Shown here: in pieces, positions 46,704-57,022 of the stretch | How the letters are laid out: each line of letters begins with the position of its first letter | Position numbering within the stretch: position 1 is the first letter of the stretch | Source of the DNA: Aralia elata | Lineage: Eukaryota > Streptophyta > Magnoliopsida > Apiales > Araliaceae | Reading direction: 5' to 3' | Length of the DNA stretch: 64,000 nucleotides | NCBI GenBank assembly: GCA_034770075.1 | Contig: CM068378.1 | Span: 45,040,508 to 45,104,507, forward strand | Notes under the pieces: model-generated | The model's input: only the letters and a program-made list of their open reading frames with translations | The model's database searches: none | What the model was told of the DNA's origin: nothing | Translations under genes and position numbers: made by a program

Positions 46704-46765
46704 TCGCAGATCAATCTGCGGCTGGCCGCAGATCCATCTGCGGCTGGCCGCAGATCCATCTGCGG
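46704..46765 (-). repeat. CCGCAGAT hairpin triplet upstream of the antisense genes
   Basis: Three 18-bp hairpins (CCGCAGATCCATCTGCGG and a TCGCAGATCAATCTGCGG form) start at 46704, 46726 and 46748, a period of 22 bp with CTGG spacers. They lie about 600 bp upstream of the antisense ATG at 46095, in front of the possible 5'-UTR intron. The same hairpin is in the LTRs of F and solo LTR G. The 46539-46948 reading frames come from the repeat. Confidence 0.85.
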
Positions 46766-46887
46766 CTGGGCCCAGTGATCCCCCCTTTGTCCATTGCAAG
46801 CTTAATCGATCCTAAAGCCCTTTTGACTCATAATCTGATAATAAAATATGAGATTTTGATGAATCGGATGTCGAACACGGCTTCTCA

Positions 46888-48345
46888 ATTCGACCGAGTG
46901 ACCGGCGACGAGGCCCGGCACTCGCAGACGATCGATCGGGGACGATAACCGGTGATTACGAGATGGATGTCCGGCGACGAAAACCGGCTCCGACAAGATA
47001 ACCAACCGGCGACGATAACCGGGGGTTACGAGATGGGTGACCAGCGACGATAAACGGCCCCGACGAGACAATCGACCGGCGACGAAAATCGGCGATTACG
47101 AGATGGATGTCCGGCGACGAAAACCGGCTCCGACAAGGATAACCAACCAGCGACGATAACCGGGGGTTACGAGATGGGTGACCGGCGACGATACCCGGCC
47201 CCGACGAGACAATCGACCGGCGACAATAACCGGCGATTACGAGATGGATGTCCGGCGATGAAAACCGGCTCCGACAAGATAACCAACCGACGACGATACC
47301 CGGGGGTTACGAGATGGGTGACCGGCGACGATAAACGGCCCCGACGAGACAATCGACCGGCGACGATAACCGGCGATTACGAGATGGATGTCCAGCGACG
47401 AAAACCGGCTCCGACAAAGATAACCAACCGGCGACGATAACCGGGGGTTACGAGATGGGTGACCGGCGACGATACCCGACCCCGACGAGACAATCGACCG
47501 GCGACGATAACCGGCGATTACGAGATAGATGTCCGTAGACGAAAACTAGCTCCGACAAGGATAACCAACCGGCGACGATAACCGGGGGTTACGAGATGGG
47601 TGACCGGCGACGATACCCGGCCCCGACGAGATAATCGACTGGCGACGATAACCGGCGATTACGAGATGGATGTCCGGCGACGAAAACCGGCTCCGACAAG
47701 ATAACCAACCGGCGACGATAACCGGGGGTTACGAGATGGGTGACCGGCGACGATAACCGACCCCAACGAGACAATCGACCGGCGACGATAACCGGCGATT
47801 ACGAGATGGATGTCCCACGACGAAAATCGGCTCCGACAAGATAACCAACCGGCGACGATAATCGGGGGTTACGAGATGGGTGACCTGCGACGATACATGG
47901 CCCCGACGAGACAATCGACCGGCGACGATAACCGGCGATTACGAGATGGATGTCCGGCGATGAAAATCGGCTCCGACAAGATAACCAACCGGCGACGATA
48001 ACCGGGGGTTACGAGATGGGTGACCAGCGACGATACCCGGCCCCGACGAGACAATCGACCGACGACGATAACCGGCGATTACGAGATGGATGTCCGGCGA
48101 CAAAAACCGGCTCCGACAAGATAACCAACCGGCGACGATAACCGGGGGTTACGAGATGGGTGACCGGTGACGACACCCGGCCCCGACGAGACGATCGACC
48201 AGGCGATGATAACCGTTGATTACGAGATGGGTGACCGACGACGAAACCCGGCCCCGACGAGACGATCGACCGGCGACGATAACCGGCGTTTACGAGATGG
48301 GTAACCGGCTACGAAACCCGGCCCCGACAAGACGATCATCCGCAT
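46888..48345 (+). repeat. 140-bp tandem repeat array in element F
   Basis: The GAGATGGATGTCC core recurs at about 46960, 47100, 47241, 47381, 47522, 47663, 47803, 47943 and 48084, a period of 140-142 bp. Each unit is a dimer of two related halves (GAGATGGATGTCC and GAGATGGGTGACC versions) of about 70 bp, both with CCGGCGACGATAACCGG. Copies after 48180 are degenerate. It is strongly G+C-rich. Tandem arrays between pol and the 3' LTR are typical of the Tat/Ogre branch and can seed satellite DNA. All reading frames within are repeat artefacts. Confidence 0.92.
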
Positions 48346-48512
48346 CGACACCCTTTTATGAATGTTTTGCATCCATTGCATCCTACGTTGCATCATAAAT
48401 CATATGTGTTGCATCACGTATGTATTGTCATCCCTGTGCATTGTCATTCATGCATCGAGTGTCTATTCTTTATCCTGTTCATTTCATTTAAACATTGCAT
48501 AAACATGATAAA
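48346..48512 (+). other. Short spacer before the PPT of element F
   Basis: A pyrimidine and CAT-rich 170-bp stretch with repeated GCATC/TGCATT words; no gene. Confidence 0.5.
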
Positions 48513-48522
48513 GAGGGGCAGC
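48513..48522 (+). other. Polypurine tract of element F
   Basis: GAGGGGCAGC after AAA, directly before the right LTR start TGTAGACACCC. Confidence 0.8.
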
Positions 48523-50628
48523 TGTAGACACCCAATTTTTGCGTTCCCTGTACTAACCATGACAGTAGGGCAAAATCGTCAATTGAACCGGCTTGCGGGA
48601 GCGAAGGAATGGGCACAAGTGTGCTCGTCCAACCCCACCGCAATGATTGGCGACCAAAGCTGACGTGATAATAAGGCCGCCCGAAGCAGGCATTCCCGAA
48701 TGAGGTGGCACATCTCCCGAAAATTCCTGGACTGCAAAATACGAGCCTGTCAGCGAAAACCGACGTTACGACACAAAAATCGAGGCGTGGCACGAAAATC
48801 GAGAAAGTCAAACCGTCCAGCCGCGGATTGATCTGCGGCCAAATAGTGCGCCTTTTGAAAACACGGAACTCGAAACACGGAACTCGAAATCAGGTGAGTG
48901 GAAGGCAGGCGGCCAGCCAGCCGCAGATCAATCTACGGCTGGCTTTGGCCAGCCTATTTCAGCTCAGTTTCGTTGCAGCATACAGGGAGTTGAGAGTTGG
49001 AAGAATTTGAAGGAAGAAGGATTCAGCAGCAGCAAGAAGCACAGAAATAGAGAGAAAAAAGTGCAAAATTTGCAAACAAATAGGAAGAAAAGAGAGAAAA
49101 AAAGGGAGGATTTATTTCTTTTGAATTTGATTGTATCAAATACACTCTTTATCCTATTCAAATACACAAGTTCACATCCATTTGAGATCATTTGCAAGGT
49201 GAAAATTCCTATTTGTTCTAGCAATTTATATCATTTTGTTTGGTTAAATTAGATGTAATTTTCATGTATCTTATTGAACAATCATGGATTAGGGATTATT
49301 AGTGAGGGTTCCATCGAAACAAAATTCTTCCTAATAACCCGAGGATATCCGATTGGTGAAATTTCTAGCTCGTTTATGGTGATTTATGGGGTGTAATTTA
49401 TTTAGATTATCATTTCCGGATGTCATGGTGTATTAGATAAATCCGGGTTGGTTAGTTATGTAGTATTCATTTCGTGGGCATGTAGCAATCTCGGGTGTGA
49501 GCCTAGGAACGCGACCCCGTGGTCCAAATCCGATGATGGACGTTTTGACACATGTAATAGATTCAAAGTACTTGTTTTTTTTTGTAACATGTAATCGTCG
49601 GGCCTTAAAACGACGCTAAGGCGAGAATCGGGTTTAAGGCCCCGTAGTAATGGAACATGTGATTGTTGGCGTTCGGGGATGTTTTGATGGCTTACATGCC
49701 CATGAATAGCCCCGACGCGTATTTTTGCTTTGATTGGATTCCGTGACACTCAAATGATTTCAAAGATTAAATGATGAAGGTTTTTTTTATTAAAATCAAA
49801 CAAGCTAGGTTACTAGAATCACGAGGCTAAAAAATTGGAAGTGTTAATAAATGTCGATTCCTATTAAACGAGAAGGCCAAAGGAAATCATTTTCAACCAT
49901 CACTAAAAAATGGCTTTTATGAATGAACGAAATATTTTATTAGACCTTTGTGCATAGGGTTAAAGATATCCTAGAAATTGCCCATCATTTTATGAAAGCA
50001 ATGTATAGATTTCGATTCCTATTTTGACAAAGGTTTAAAAGATTCTTGTTTTGCCAAAACAACGCCTAATAAAAATCTCATAGCTTTTGACAAGTAAAAT
50101 CAAACCTTTCGCATGAATAAAGGAGCTCTCTTGTACTAACGGAAACGACGTTCTAAAACATTCCCAAAACAAAACACGATTTCTCAATAAAATGCCAAAT
50201 ATTTCATCTCTCATGAAAAAACTCACCACAACATTCACATAAGCACACACACACACACACACATACGCATGTATACACATTTTATGAATCAAAGGATAGG
50301 AAACTATCAAGATTGCGGTAACCGTGTTTCACGGAAGTCGGGGGGTGCCTAACACCTTCCCCTCGCTTAAGCAAGCCCCCGAACTCTATGAATCTCGATT
50401 CGCAGACCAATTAATTCGGAGTCACATATGAGCCATCGATTTATAAAAAATGAAAACTCGGATGAGTTGGTACATCCATTTCAAATATACCAACTGGCGA
50501 CTCTGGTCAATTGGCTCATCATAAAAAATGATCTTTCAAAACCCCGTCGACATCAATGCCGACCTTTTCCAAAAAATCATCTAATAAAAGGCTAAAATCG
50601 GAAGAGGCGAGAAAACCCGGCGTCGACA
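48523..50628 (+). mobile_element. 3' LTR of element F
   Basis: This 2106-bp LTR pairs with 32267-34369. Hairpins CCGCGGATTGATCTGCGG (48821-48838) and CCGCAGATCAATCTACGG (48921-48938) keep the same 100-bp spacing. A perfect GGCTGGC/GCCAGCC pair (48937-48954) precedes the TATA-like CCTATTTCAG. A CA repeat of variable length is near 50245. It ends GGCGTCGACA before TCTAC. Confidence 0.93.
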
Positions 50629-50633
50629 TCTAC

Positions 50634-51854
50634 GATATCATAACATGATCTCAAAGAAAGAAGAAAATTTTTACTCTCGTCTTTTTACTCTATTTTTTTT
50701 ATTATTCCCGCTGGGGCGAGAAAATCCTTTACAAAATTCTCGCCGGGGCGAGGAATTGCTTCACAAAATTCTCGCCGGGGCGAGGGATCCCTTCACAAAA
50801 TTCTCGCCAGGGCGAGAATTACGAATTCCAGTTTCTGCAGTTCGCGAAGAACACAGAAACAGGCCAAAAATTTCCCATTTTGTCATTCTTACATCAAATT
50901 AAACACACCCAATTATCAAGTATGGTATGAAATCAAAACCCATTCCATAAACAATGATTTTAGCATCACAGATAACCTAAACAACCCAAATAAAGGCTAA
51001 AATTTAACTGTTCATACTTTATTTTCAAGTTTTGACACAGTTAACAAAATTAATCACTGTACACTCGTTTGTTAACCAAATCTATCCGTACCATGTTCAT
51101 ATGTAACTACTCTGTAACTTCAGAACTTGTAATTAATGCATGATTTCATGAATTTAACTACTCTAAATCATATATAAATCATACAAAACACATCAATGCA
51201 TGCTTATGATCATCTAATATCAATTTATTGAAAGTTTGGCCATAGAATTTACTTTACAGAGAACTCAGAAGCATACATTCATGGAATAAAATTTGGAAGA
51301 ACATAAATCAAAGTTGAATTTAAGGAATTTACCTTGATTGGTGGTTTAGATTGCTAGAAATCCTTCTTTAATTCACCAAACTACTTTCTAGATCACAATT
51401 TTTCTCAAGTTTTTCTCTCTGTGTTTGCTAAGTTAGCTTAGAAAATAATACCTTAATAAGAATACGTGAGATTTAAATCTGACTAGTGGTGTCAGTTAAT
51501 CCCATAATGGGTTAACTGACATCAACCCCCATTAGGGCCTTGTTTGGCTAGCTCTTTATTCTTCTTTCTAGTTTATTTTAATAACTTACTTATTATATAG
51601 TTAATGTCACATATTTAATCAATTAAATAATCTCATTTAAATCAAATAAATAAGATAGGATAATTCTACATTAAATCACATAGTCACATAAATAAAATTC
51701 TCCACATTAATCTAACTAATGCAACACATATAATTAAATTAATCTACCACAAATTCATCAATTAATCAATTTATTCAAGAATTAAATCATCGAAAAATAT
51801 TTATTTAATTCAATAAATATTTAAAATAAGTTACAAAAATTCTCGTTCGTCACA
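50634..51854 (-). mobile_element. Left (3') LTR of element B, inner piece
   Basis: This continues the left LTR of B after F and ends CGTCACA at 51854. It pairs with 62210-63388 of the right LTR. It lacks about 100 bp at 51090 that the right LTR keeps (62525-62627). It carries the regular hairpin array at 50707-50816. In LTR sense the LTR start is TGTGACGAACGAG. Confidence 0.88.
50707..50816 (-). repeat. Hairpin array, left LTR of B, exact 32-bp period
   Basis: Units start at 50707, 50739, 50771 and 50803: exactly 32 bp each. The two middle units are perfect CTCGCCGGGGCGAG; the first is CCCGCTGGGGCGAG and the last CTCGCCAGGGCGAG. The 18-bp spacers all contain (T/C)(T/A)CACAAAATT or close forms, so whole 32-bp units have duplicated. 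The 50645-50902 reading frame is a repeat artefact. Confidence 0.92.
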
Positions 51855-51868
51855 TCTTTCCCCCCTTA
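51855..51868 (-). other. Polypurine tract of element B
   Basis: In minus sense TAAGGGGGGAAAGA lies directly before the LTR start TGTGACGAACGAG. Confidence 0.88.
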
Positions 51869-51965
51869 AAAGGATTCTGTCCCCAGAATCACGACTCAAC
51901 TAACTCGTCCCGTTACATTCTCCCCCCCTTACAAGGATTTTGTCCCCAGAATCGCTAGACATAGA

Positions 51966-52196
51966 TTAAGCAAATAACTGAGGATAATTTCTCGTCATTT
52001 GATCTTCGAGTTTCCACGTAGCTTCTTCAGCGTTGTGGTTCCTCCAGATCACCTTAACAGAAGGTATATTTCTTAGCACTTTCTCTTTCCTGTCAACTAT
52101 CTGAACAGGTTCTTCTTCATAAGACAAATCTTTCTCAACTTGCAGGGGTTCATACTCTATGACATGCTTGTAGTCGGGCTTGTATGGTCGTAACAC
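51966..52196 (-). pseudogene. Chromodomain-like C-terminus of element B pol
   Basis: The 76-codon piece contains PVQIVDRKEKVLRNIPSVKV, then WRNHNAEEATWKLEDQM and YPQLF. This is the chromodomain of Tekay/Del chromoviruses, thought to steer integrase to chromatin. It is separated from the integrase core by a frameshift and stops at about 52200-52345, so it is no longer joined to the polyprotein. Confidence 0.85.
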
Positions 52197-52342
52197 CGAG
52201 ACATGAAAGACATTGTGGATGTGTTCCAGCGCTGGAGGTAAAGCTACCTCATATGCGACCTCACCAACTCTTCTAATACTTCAAAGGGTCCAATGAACCT
52301 CGGGCTCAGTTTTCCCTTCTTACCAAAACGAATCTTCCCTTT

Positions 52343-53134
52343 TCAGGGAGATACGTTCAAGAAAACATAGCTACCAGACTCAAAATCTCGATTTTTACGA
52401 TGTTGATCGGCGTACTTCTTCTGTCTATCCTGAGCTGTTATCAATCTTGCCCTGATCACTTTAATGATTTCTGCGGTCTGTTGTACCAGTTCTGGTCCGA
52501 GCAATTGACGTTCGCCAACTTCATCCCAGCATAATAGGGTTCTGCACTTTCTGCCATACAACGCTTCGTAAGGCGACATGCCAATACTTGCGTGGTAACT
52601 GTTGTTATAAGCAAATTCCAGTAACGGTAGATGATCGTCCCAATTTCCTTTGAAGTCCATAATGCAAGCTCGTAACATATCTTCCAATGTCTGAATCGTT
52701 CTTTCGCTCTGTTCGTCGGTATGTGGATGATCTGCCGTACTCATACGTAACTGTGTTCCCAAGCATTCCTGTAGTCGTTTCCAAAAGTTTGATGTGAAGC
52801 GCGGATCCCTATCTGAGACAATAGATATTGGAACACCATGCCTCGAAATAATCTCTTTGACATACAACTTCGCCAACTGATCTAGGTTGAATCTGATCTT
52901 GATCGGTAGAAAATGTGTTGATTTCGTCAGTCGATCCACGATAACCCATACTGCGTCGAAACCTTTCTGAGTCGTCGGAAGACCTACTACGAAATCCATG
53001 GTGATGTGCTCCTATTTCCATTCTGGGATTTCTAACGGTTGTAATAGCCCACTTGGTCTCTGATGTTCGGCTTTAACCTTCTGACATGTCAAACACTTGG
53101 CTACACAATTGGCGACGTCTCTCTTCATATTCGA
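52343..53134 (-). pseudogene. Integrase of element B
   Basis: The catalytic core (52999-52343) has MDFVVGLPTTQKG, SIVSDRDPRFTS and HPHTDEQSERTIQTLE, so the Asp, Asp and Glu are in place; a Gly common in the last motif is Glu. It ends at a stop at 52343-52345 just before the C-terminal SPRFIGPFEVL segment. The zinc finger end (CVAKCLTCQK) lies at about 53060-53110 and two stops (near 53005 and 53130) separate it. Confidence 0.88.
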
Positions 53135-54300
53135 TCACCAAAAATGCTGTCGGGGATCTTGGTACATCTTCGTACTACCCGGATGAATCGAATATCTCGA
53201 ATTATGAGTCTCGCTCAAGATTTCCTCCTTAAGCTCTTGTACTGGCGGAACCCAAATTCTTCCTTCGAATCTTAATACTCCCTCGTTATCCACTTTGAAT
53301 TTCATTTCATCACCTTCAGACATCTTTTTCCTGATTCTATCACATTCTCCGTCCTGAATTTGTACTTCCTTAACCTTATCTACCAAGGTTGAACCGATTC
53401 TCAGCTGAAATAATTTTTCGTCACACTCTTTCAGAAATTTCACCTCCAACTCTAGTTTCGCCATTGCTGTAATTAGCTCCTCTTGAGCGGTAATCATAGA
53501 CAATTTCTCCCGTCCATTTCTGCTTAAGGCATCAGCCACCACATTCGCTTTACCCGGATGGTATAAAATCTCGCAGTCGTAATCCTTTATTAATTCTAAC
53601 CATCTCCTCTGTCGCATGTTCAGATCCTTCTGTGTAAAAATATATTTCAGACTTTTGTGGTCTGTATATATTTCACACTTCTCCCCGTAAAGATAGTGCC
53701 TCCATATCTTCAAAGCAAACACCACCGCGACCAACTCCAAATCATGGGTAGGATACCCTTTCTCATAGTCCTTTAATTGTCGTGATGCATACGCAATGAC
53801 CTTACCGTTCTGCATAAGCACACAACCTAGTCCTTTATGCGACGCATCACTGTACACCACAAAATTTCCTGTGCTATCCGGTAGAGACAACACAGGAGCC
53901 GTACTCAACCTCTTCTTTAATTCTTGAAAACTTTCCTCACACTTCTCCGTCCAAACGAACTTCACCGTCTTTCTAGTCAAATTCGTTAACGGAGTCACGA
54001 TTTTGGAAAAATCCTGAATGAATCTCCTGTAGTAACCCGCTAATCCGAGGAAACTCCTTACTTCCGATGGCATTTTCGGCTGATCCCAGTTAAGCACTGC
54101 TTCAACCTTTGACTGATCCACCGAAATCCCATCCTTGTCAATCACATGTCCAAGAAATTGCACTCGTTCTATCCAGAATTCACACTTTGAAAATTTAGCG
54201 TACAACTTCTCTCTTCTTAACGCTTCCAATGTCAACTTCAAATGTTCTGCATGCTCTTCCTTGGTTTTGGAATAAATTAGAATATCGTCAATGAATACTA
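53135..54300 (-). pseudogene. RT thumb, RNase H and integrase start of element B
   Basis: The piece 54241-53135 begins in RT (KLYAKFSKCEFW, LGHVIDKDG, VRSFLGLAGYYRRF), then RNase H (VVYSDASHKGLGCVLMQNGK, YASRQLKDYEKGYPTHDLE, YTDHKSLKYIF, ADALSRNG) and ends in the integrase zinc finger start (SETHNSRYSIHPG) at a stop. The RT catalytic motif FIDDILIYS lies just upstream (54270-54300) out of the 54573-54301 frame, because of a one-base loss at about 54308. It is the part that pairs with A 4540-5640. Confidence 0.9.
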
Positions 54301-54684
54301 CTACGAATTGTCCAAAAACAACTTAAACACCCTGTTCATTAGGTCCATAAATGCTGCAGGAGCATTTGTTAGACCAAATGACATCACCAGAAACTCGTAA
54401 TGACCATAACGAGTTCTGAACGCTGTCTTCAGTACATCTTCTTTCCTCACCTTCAACTGATGATACCCACTCCTCAAATCTATCTTCGAGAAATATCTAG
54501 CTCCTTTCAATTGATCAAACAAGTCGTCGATTCTTGGCAACGGGTATTTATTCTTAATCGTGACCTTGTTCAACTCTCTGTAATCAATGCAAAGTCACAT
54601 CGATCCGTCCTTCTTTTTAACAAACAACACCGGTGCTCCCCACGGCGATACGCTCGGCTGAATATACTTCTTATCCAAAAGTTC
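54301..54684 (-). pseudogene. RT fingers of element B
   Basis: The piece carries KDG, LCIDYRELN, YPLPRIDDLFDQL, FSKIDLRSGYHQL and SFGLTNAPAAFM. A TGA lies just before IDYRELN at about 54596, the same codon position where element A has a TAA. A TAA at 54685-54687 separates it from the upstream protease piece. All frames agree until the one-base loss near 54308. Confidence 0.88.
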
Positions 54685-55608
54685 TTACAGTTGCACCATC
54701 AATTCTTTCATCTCTACTGGGGCCATACGGTACGGAGCTTTCGATATCGGGGCAGTTCCTGGTGCTAAATCGATTACAAACTCAACTTCCCTATCTGGCG
54801 GAAGTCCTGGCAACTCGTCTGGAAAGACGTCTACAAAGTCCCTTACGACAGGTATTTCTTCTAATTTCGGACTCTCCTTTCGAGTATCAACTATGTAGGC
54901 TAAGTATCCCACATAGCCTTGTCTTAACAACTTGATGGCCTGCATCATCGTCAGACAACTCGCCTGTTTAGGTGATTTGCTGCCGTAAAATACTACATTT
55001 GACGGAGTCATAAGGTTAATACGTTTCTTCTGGCAATTAATTATCGCTCCATAATTGAATAGGCAGTCCATACCCAAAATAACGTCAAATTCCCCAAGTT
55101 TGATTGGGATCAGATCTACTGTCATCACGTTTTCCTTAATGTTCACTCTACAGTTCTTGTGTACGTACCTAACAGGAATTACCTCCCTATTCGCAATTTC
55201 TATGTTCAAAGGGTAGTCTAATTCCTCCTTAGGCAAATCTAAGTTCTTAGCAAAGTCATCGGATATAAATGAACAAGTAGCACCCGAATCAAACAATACA
55301 TAAGCATCTATATTATTGATCGGAATGATACCAGACACCACATCGCGAGACTGCACGACATCTTGCACGGTCATGTTGAAAGTTCTGGCGGTTGGTCGAT
55401 TTGTTGGTGCTGATCCGGTTATGGTTAATGTACTGCCACCACTGTTCCCCTTATTCCCTACTGCTCCTCCTGCTGCCTTTTTGGGACAATCCCTAGCTAA
55501 ATGATCCTTTGATCCAAATGTGAAACAAGCACCCTTCTTCGAATTCGGATAATTCGGCGCTATATGGCCCTCCTGATTGCAATTGTAACACACCCTTTTC
55601 CCTTTCAA
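54685..55608 (-). pseudogene. Zinc knuckle, protease and RT leader of element B
   Basis: A first knuckle CYNCNQEGHIAPNYP (last Cys replaced), then CFTFGSKDHLARDC (second Cys replaced by Phe). The protease site YVLFDSGATCSFI is near 55260-55300 and ILGMDCLFNYG near 55060. The protein then continues into the RT leader (DVFPDELPGLPPDREVEFVI). Loss of knuckle cysteines means RNA packaging would also fail. Confidence 0.88.
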
Positions 55609-56466
55609 ACATACACCTGCATGATTCTTACCACAGCTTGCACAAGCCTCAATTCTCTTCTTGTGGTTACTTTGCTGACTTCCAGTAGAACCACCATCGT
55701 TCCATTTTCATTTCTAGTTTCCTCCACCATTACTACCGCTCGGCCTATTCTCAGTCTCATTCTTTTTCTTTTTATGTTCCTGGTTGTACCTGGTCATCGC
55801 TTCACTTCCTCCCTCAGCTATTATCACTTTCTCTAACACTGCCGCAAATGTGTTGAGTTAAAACATAGTAACCTTACTGTAAAGCCAAGGCTTCAATCCT
55901 TGCTCAAACCGTCTAGCCTTTCTCTCATCTGTATTAACCTAGTATGGTGCAAACCTCGCTAGTTCATTGAATCTTGCCGCGTATTCTGGCACTGTCATCG
56001 TTCCTTGCTTAAGTTCGAGAAACTGAACCTCCATCTGGGTCTGTGAACTAGCCAGAAAATACATTTCGAAGAAAATTTCCTTGAACTGATCCCACGGTAT
56101 CACACCCTCTCCTGCTCTCGTCTTATTGGCTTGCCACCAGTAACTGGCTTCCGACTTTAACATGAAAGTCGCAAAGGCAGTCTTCTGGTCATTCCCAACC
56201 CTAGCGACATCGAAAACTTTCTCCATTTCCATTACCCAGGTTTGGTCTTCTATCGGATTCATCGCTCCCTTAAACTCAGGGGGACCAACGACCTTAAAGT
56301 CCTTAAAGGTCGTAGCGCGAGCTTGTGGTTGATTGGCAAAAACTCCAGTCAAAAGGTTCACTAGTTGCTGAACCGGGTTAGCATCGGGTGGATTATTGTT
56401 ATCGTTGTTAGTAGACCCCTCAGGGGGTGGTTGTTGACGGGGTCGTCCAGCTCTTCTTGGCGGCAT
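55609..56466 (-). pseudogene. gag of element B
   Basis: The ATG at 56466 (MPPRRAGRPRQQPPPEGS) is preferred over the upstream 56478 ATG because it aligns with the gag start of element A. Capsid: VVGPPEFKGAMNPIEDQTW, ASYWWQANK, FLELKQGTMTVPEY. A TAG at 55939-55941 ends the open piece and more stops (about 55862, 55720) follow in the K-rich linker before the knuckles. Relative to A this copy has an intact N-terminal half. Confidence 0.88.
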
Positions 56467-56478
56467 AATTCTGTTCAA

Positions 56479-56763
56479 GAATATGCGCTTATTAGATTAA
56501 CACTCAATTTTCTCAAGTGTTCAACATTTAACTCAAACAATTCATGTTAAACATTTAACACATAACTTCTTCAAATAAAACTGATATTTCATTCATCCAA
56601 AAGTCTTAAACATAGAAAGGTAGCATTACTGCTATTTACATCAACTATCCCAAGATCAACAATATTTAGGATTAAATAGTCATATTCCATTGTGTATAAT
56701 CACGCTGGAATTTACATCATTAACTACCATAAATATTTACACATAATTCAAAAACTTCTCCTA
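56479..56763 (-). other. Spacer between ORF0 and gag of element B
   Basis: Non-coding; matches 2093-2363 of element A including the TTAAAC/GTTAAA words. Confidence 0.5.
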
Positions 56764-57017
56764 TCATGGCCTACTAAGGCGTCGAACTGCCTGTCTACGT
56801 TCTTCCTCCATGATACGGCACATCGTCCTGCGATCCAGCATGTACCATGGTAATTCCTCGAACTGAATCGGATAGTGGAAAACTCGATCCTGGGCTCTAT
56901 CAATCGCTGTCTGAAATGTGTAGTCCGTCTCCTCAATCTTAGCCCGCTTTGCCCGTTCACCTTCTTCGGAAATCTCTGCACGTCGAGCGTTACGCATCCA
57001 AGCATCCTCTGCTCTAG
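56764..57017 (-). pseudogene. ORF0 of element B, C-terminal piece
   Basis: This reads ARRAEISEEGERAKRAKIEET and continues to RRLSRP and a stop at 56764. It is the C-terminal third of the coiled-coil ORF0, cut from the rest by solo LTR G. It matches A 1855-2092 and keeps the same stop position. Confidence 0.72.
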
Positions 57018-57022
57018 CACGT
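57018..57022. repeat. TSD CACGT, left of solo LTR G
   Basis: CACGT at 57018-57022 and at 59117-59121 flank G exactly. Joining the two sides restores the coiled-coil frame of ORF0. Confidence 0.92.

Larger units (their letters stand above)
32267..50628 (+). mobile_element. Element F: 18.4-kb Tat/Ogre-like element with antisense genes
   Basis: It is flanked by TCTAC at 32262-32266 and 50629-50633. LTRs are 2103 and 2106 bp, with a TGGTGACTCTGCTGGGGAC primer site. gag, protease, RT, RNase H, a second RNase H and integrase follow on the plus strand. Downstream come two antisense genes on the minus strand (46095-42394), a 140-bp tandem repeat array and the PPT. The double RNase H, gag style, large size and 3' tandem repeats are hallmarks of the Tat/Ogre branch. 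Stops and frameshifts break every coding part. Confidence 0.93.

Noticed and set aside
47174..48141. Overlapping reading frames in the 46.9-48.3 kb region, both strands
   Set aside because: They are frames through the 140-bp tandem repeat; the repeated peptide follows the DNA period and is not a gene.
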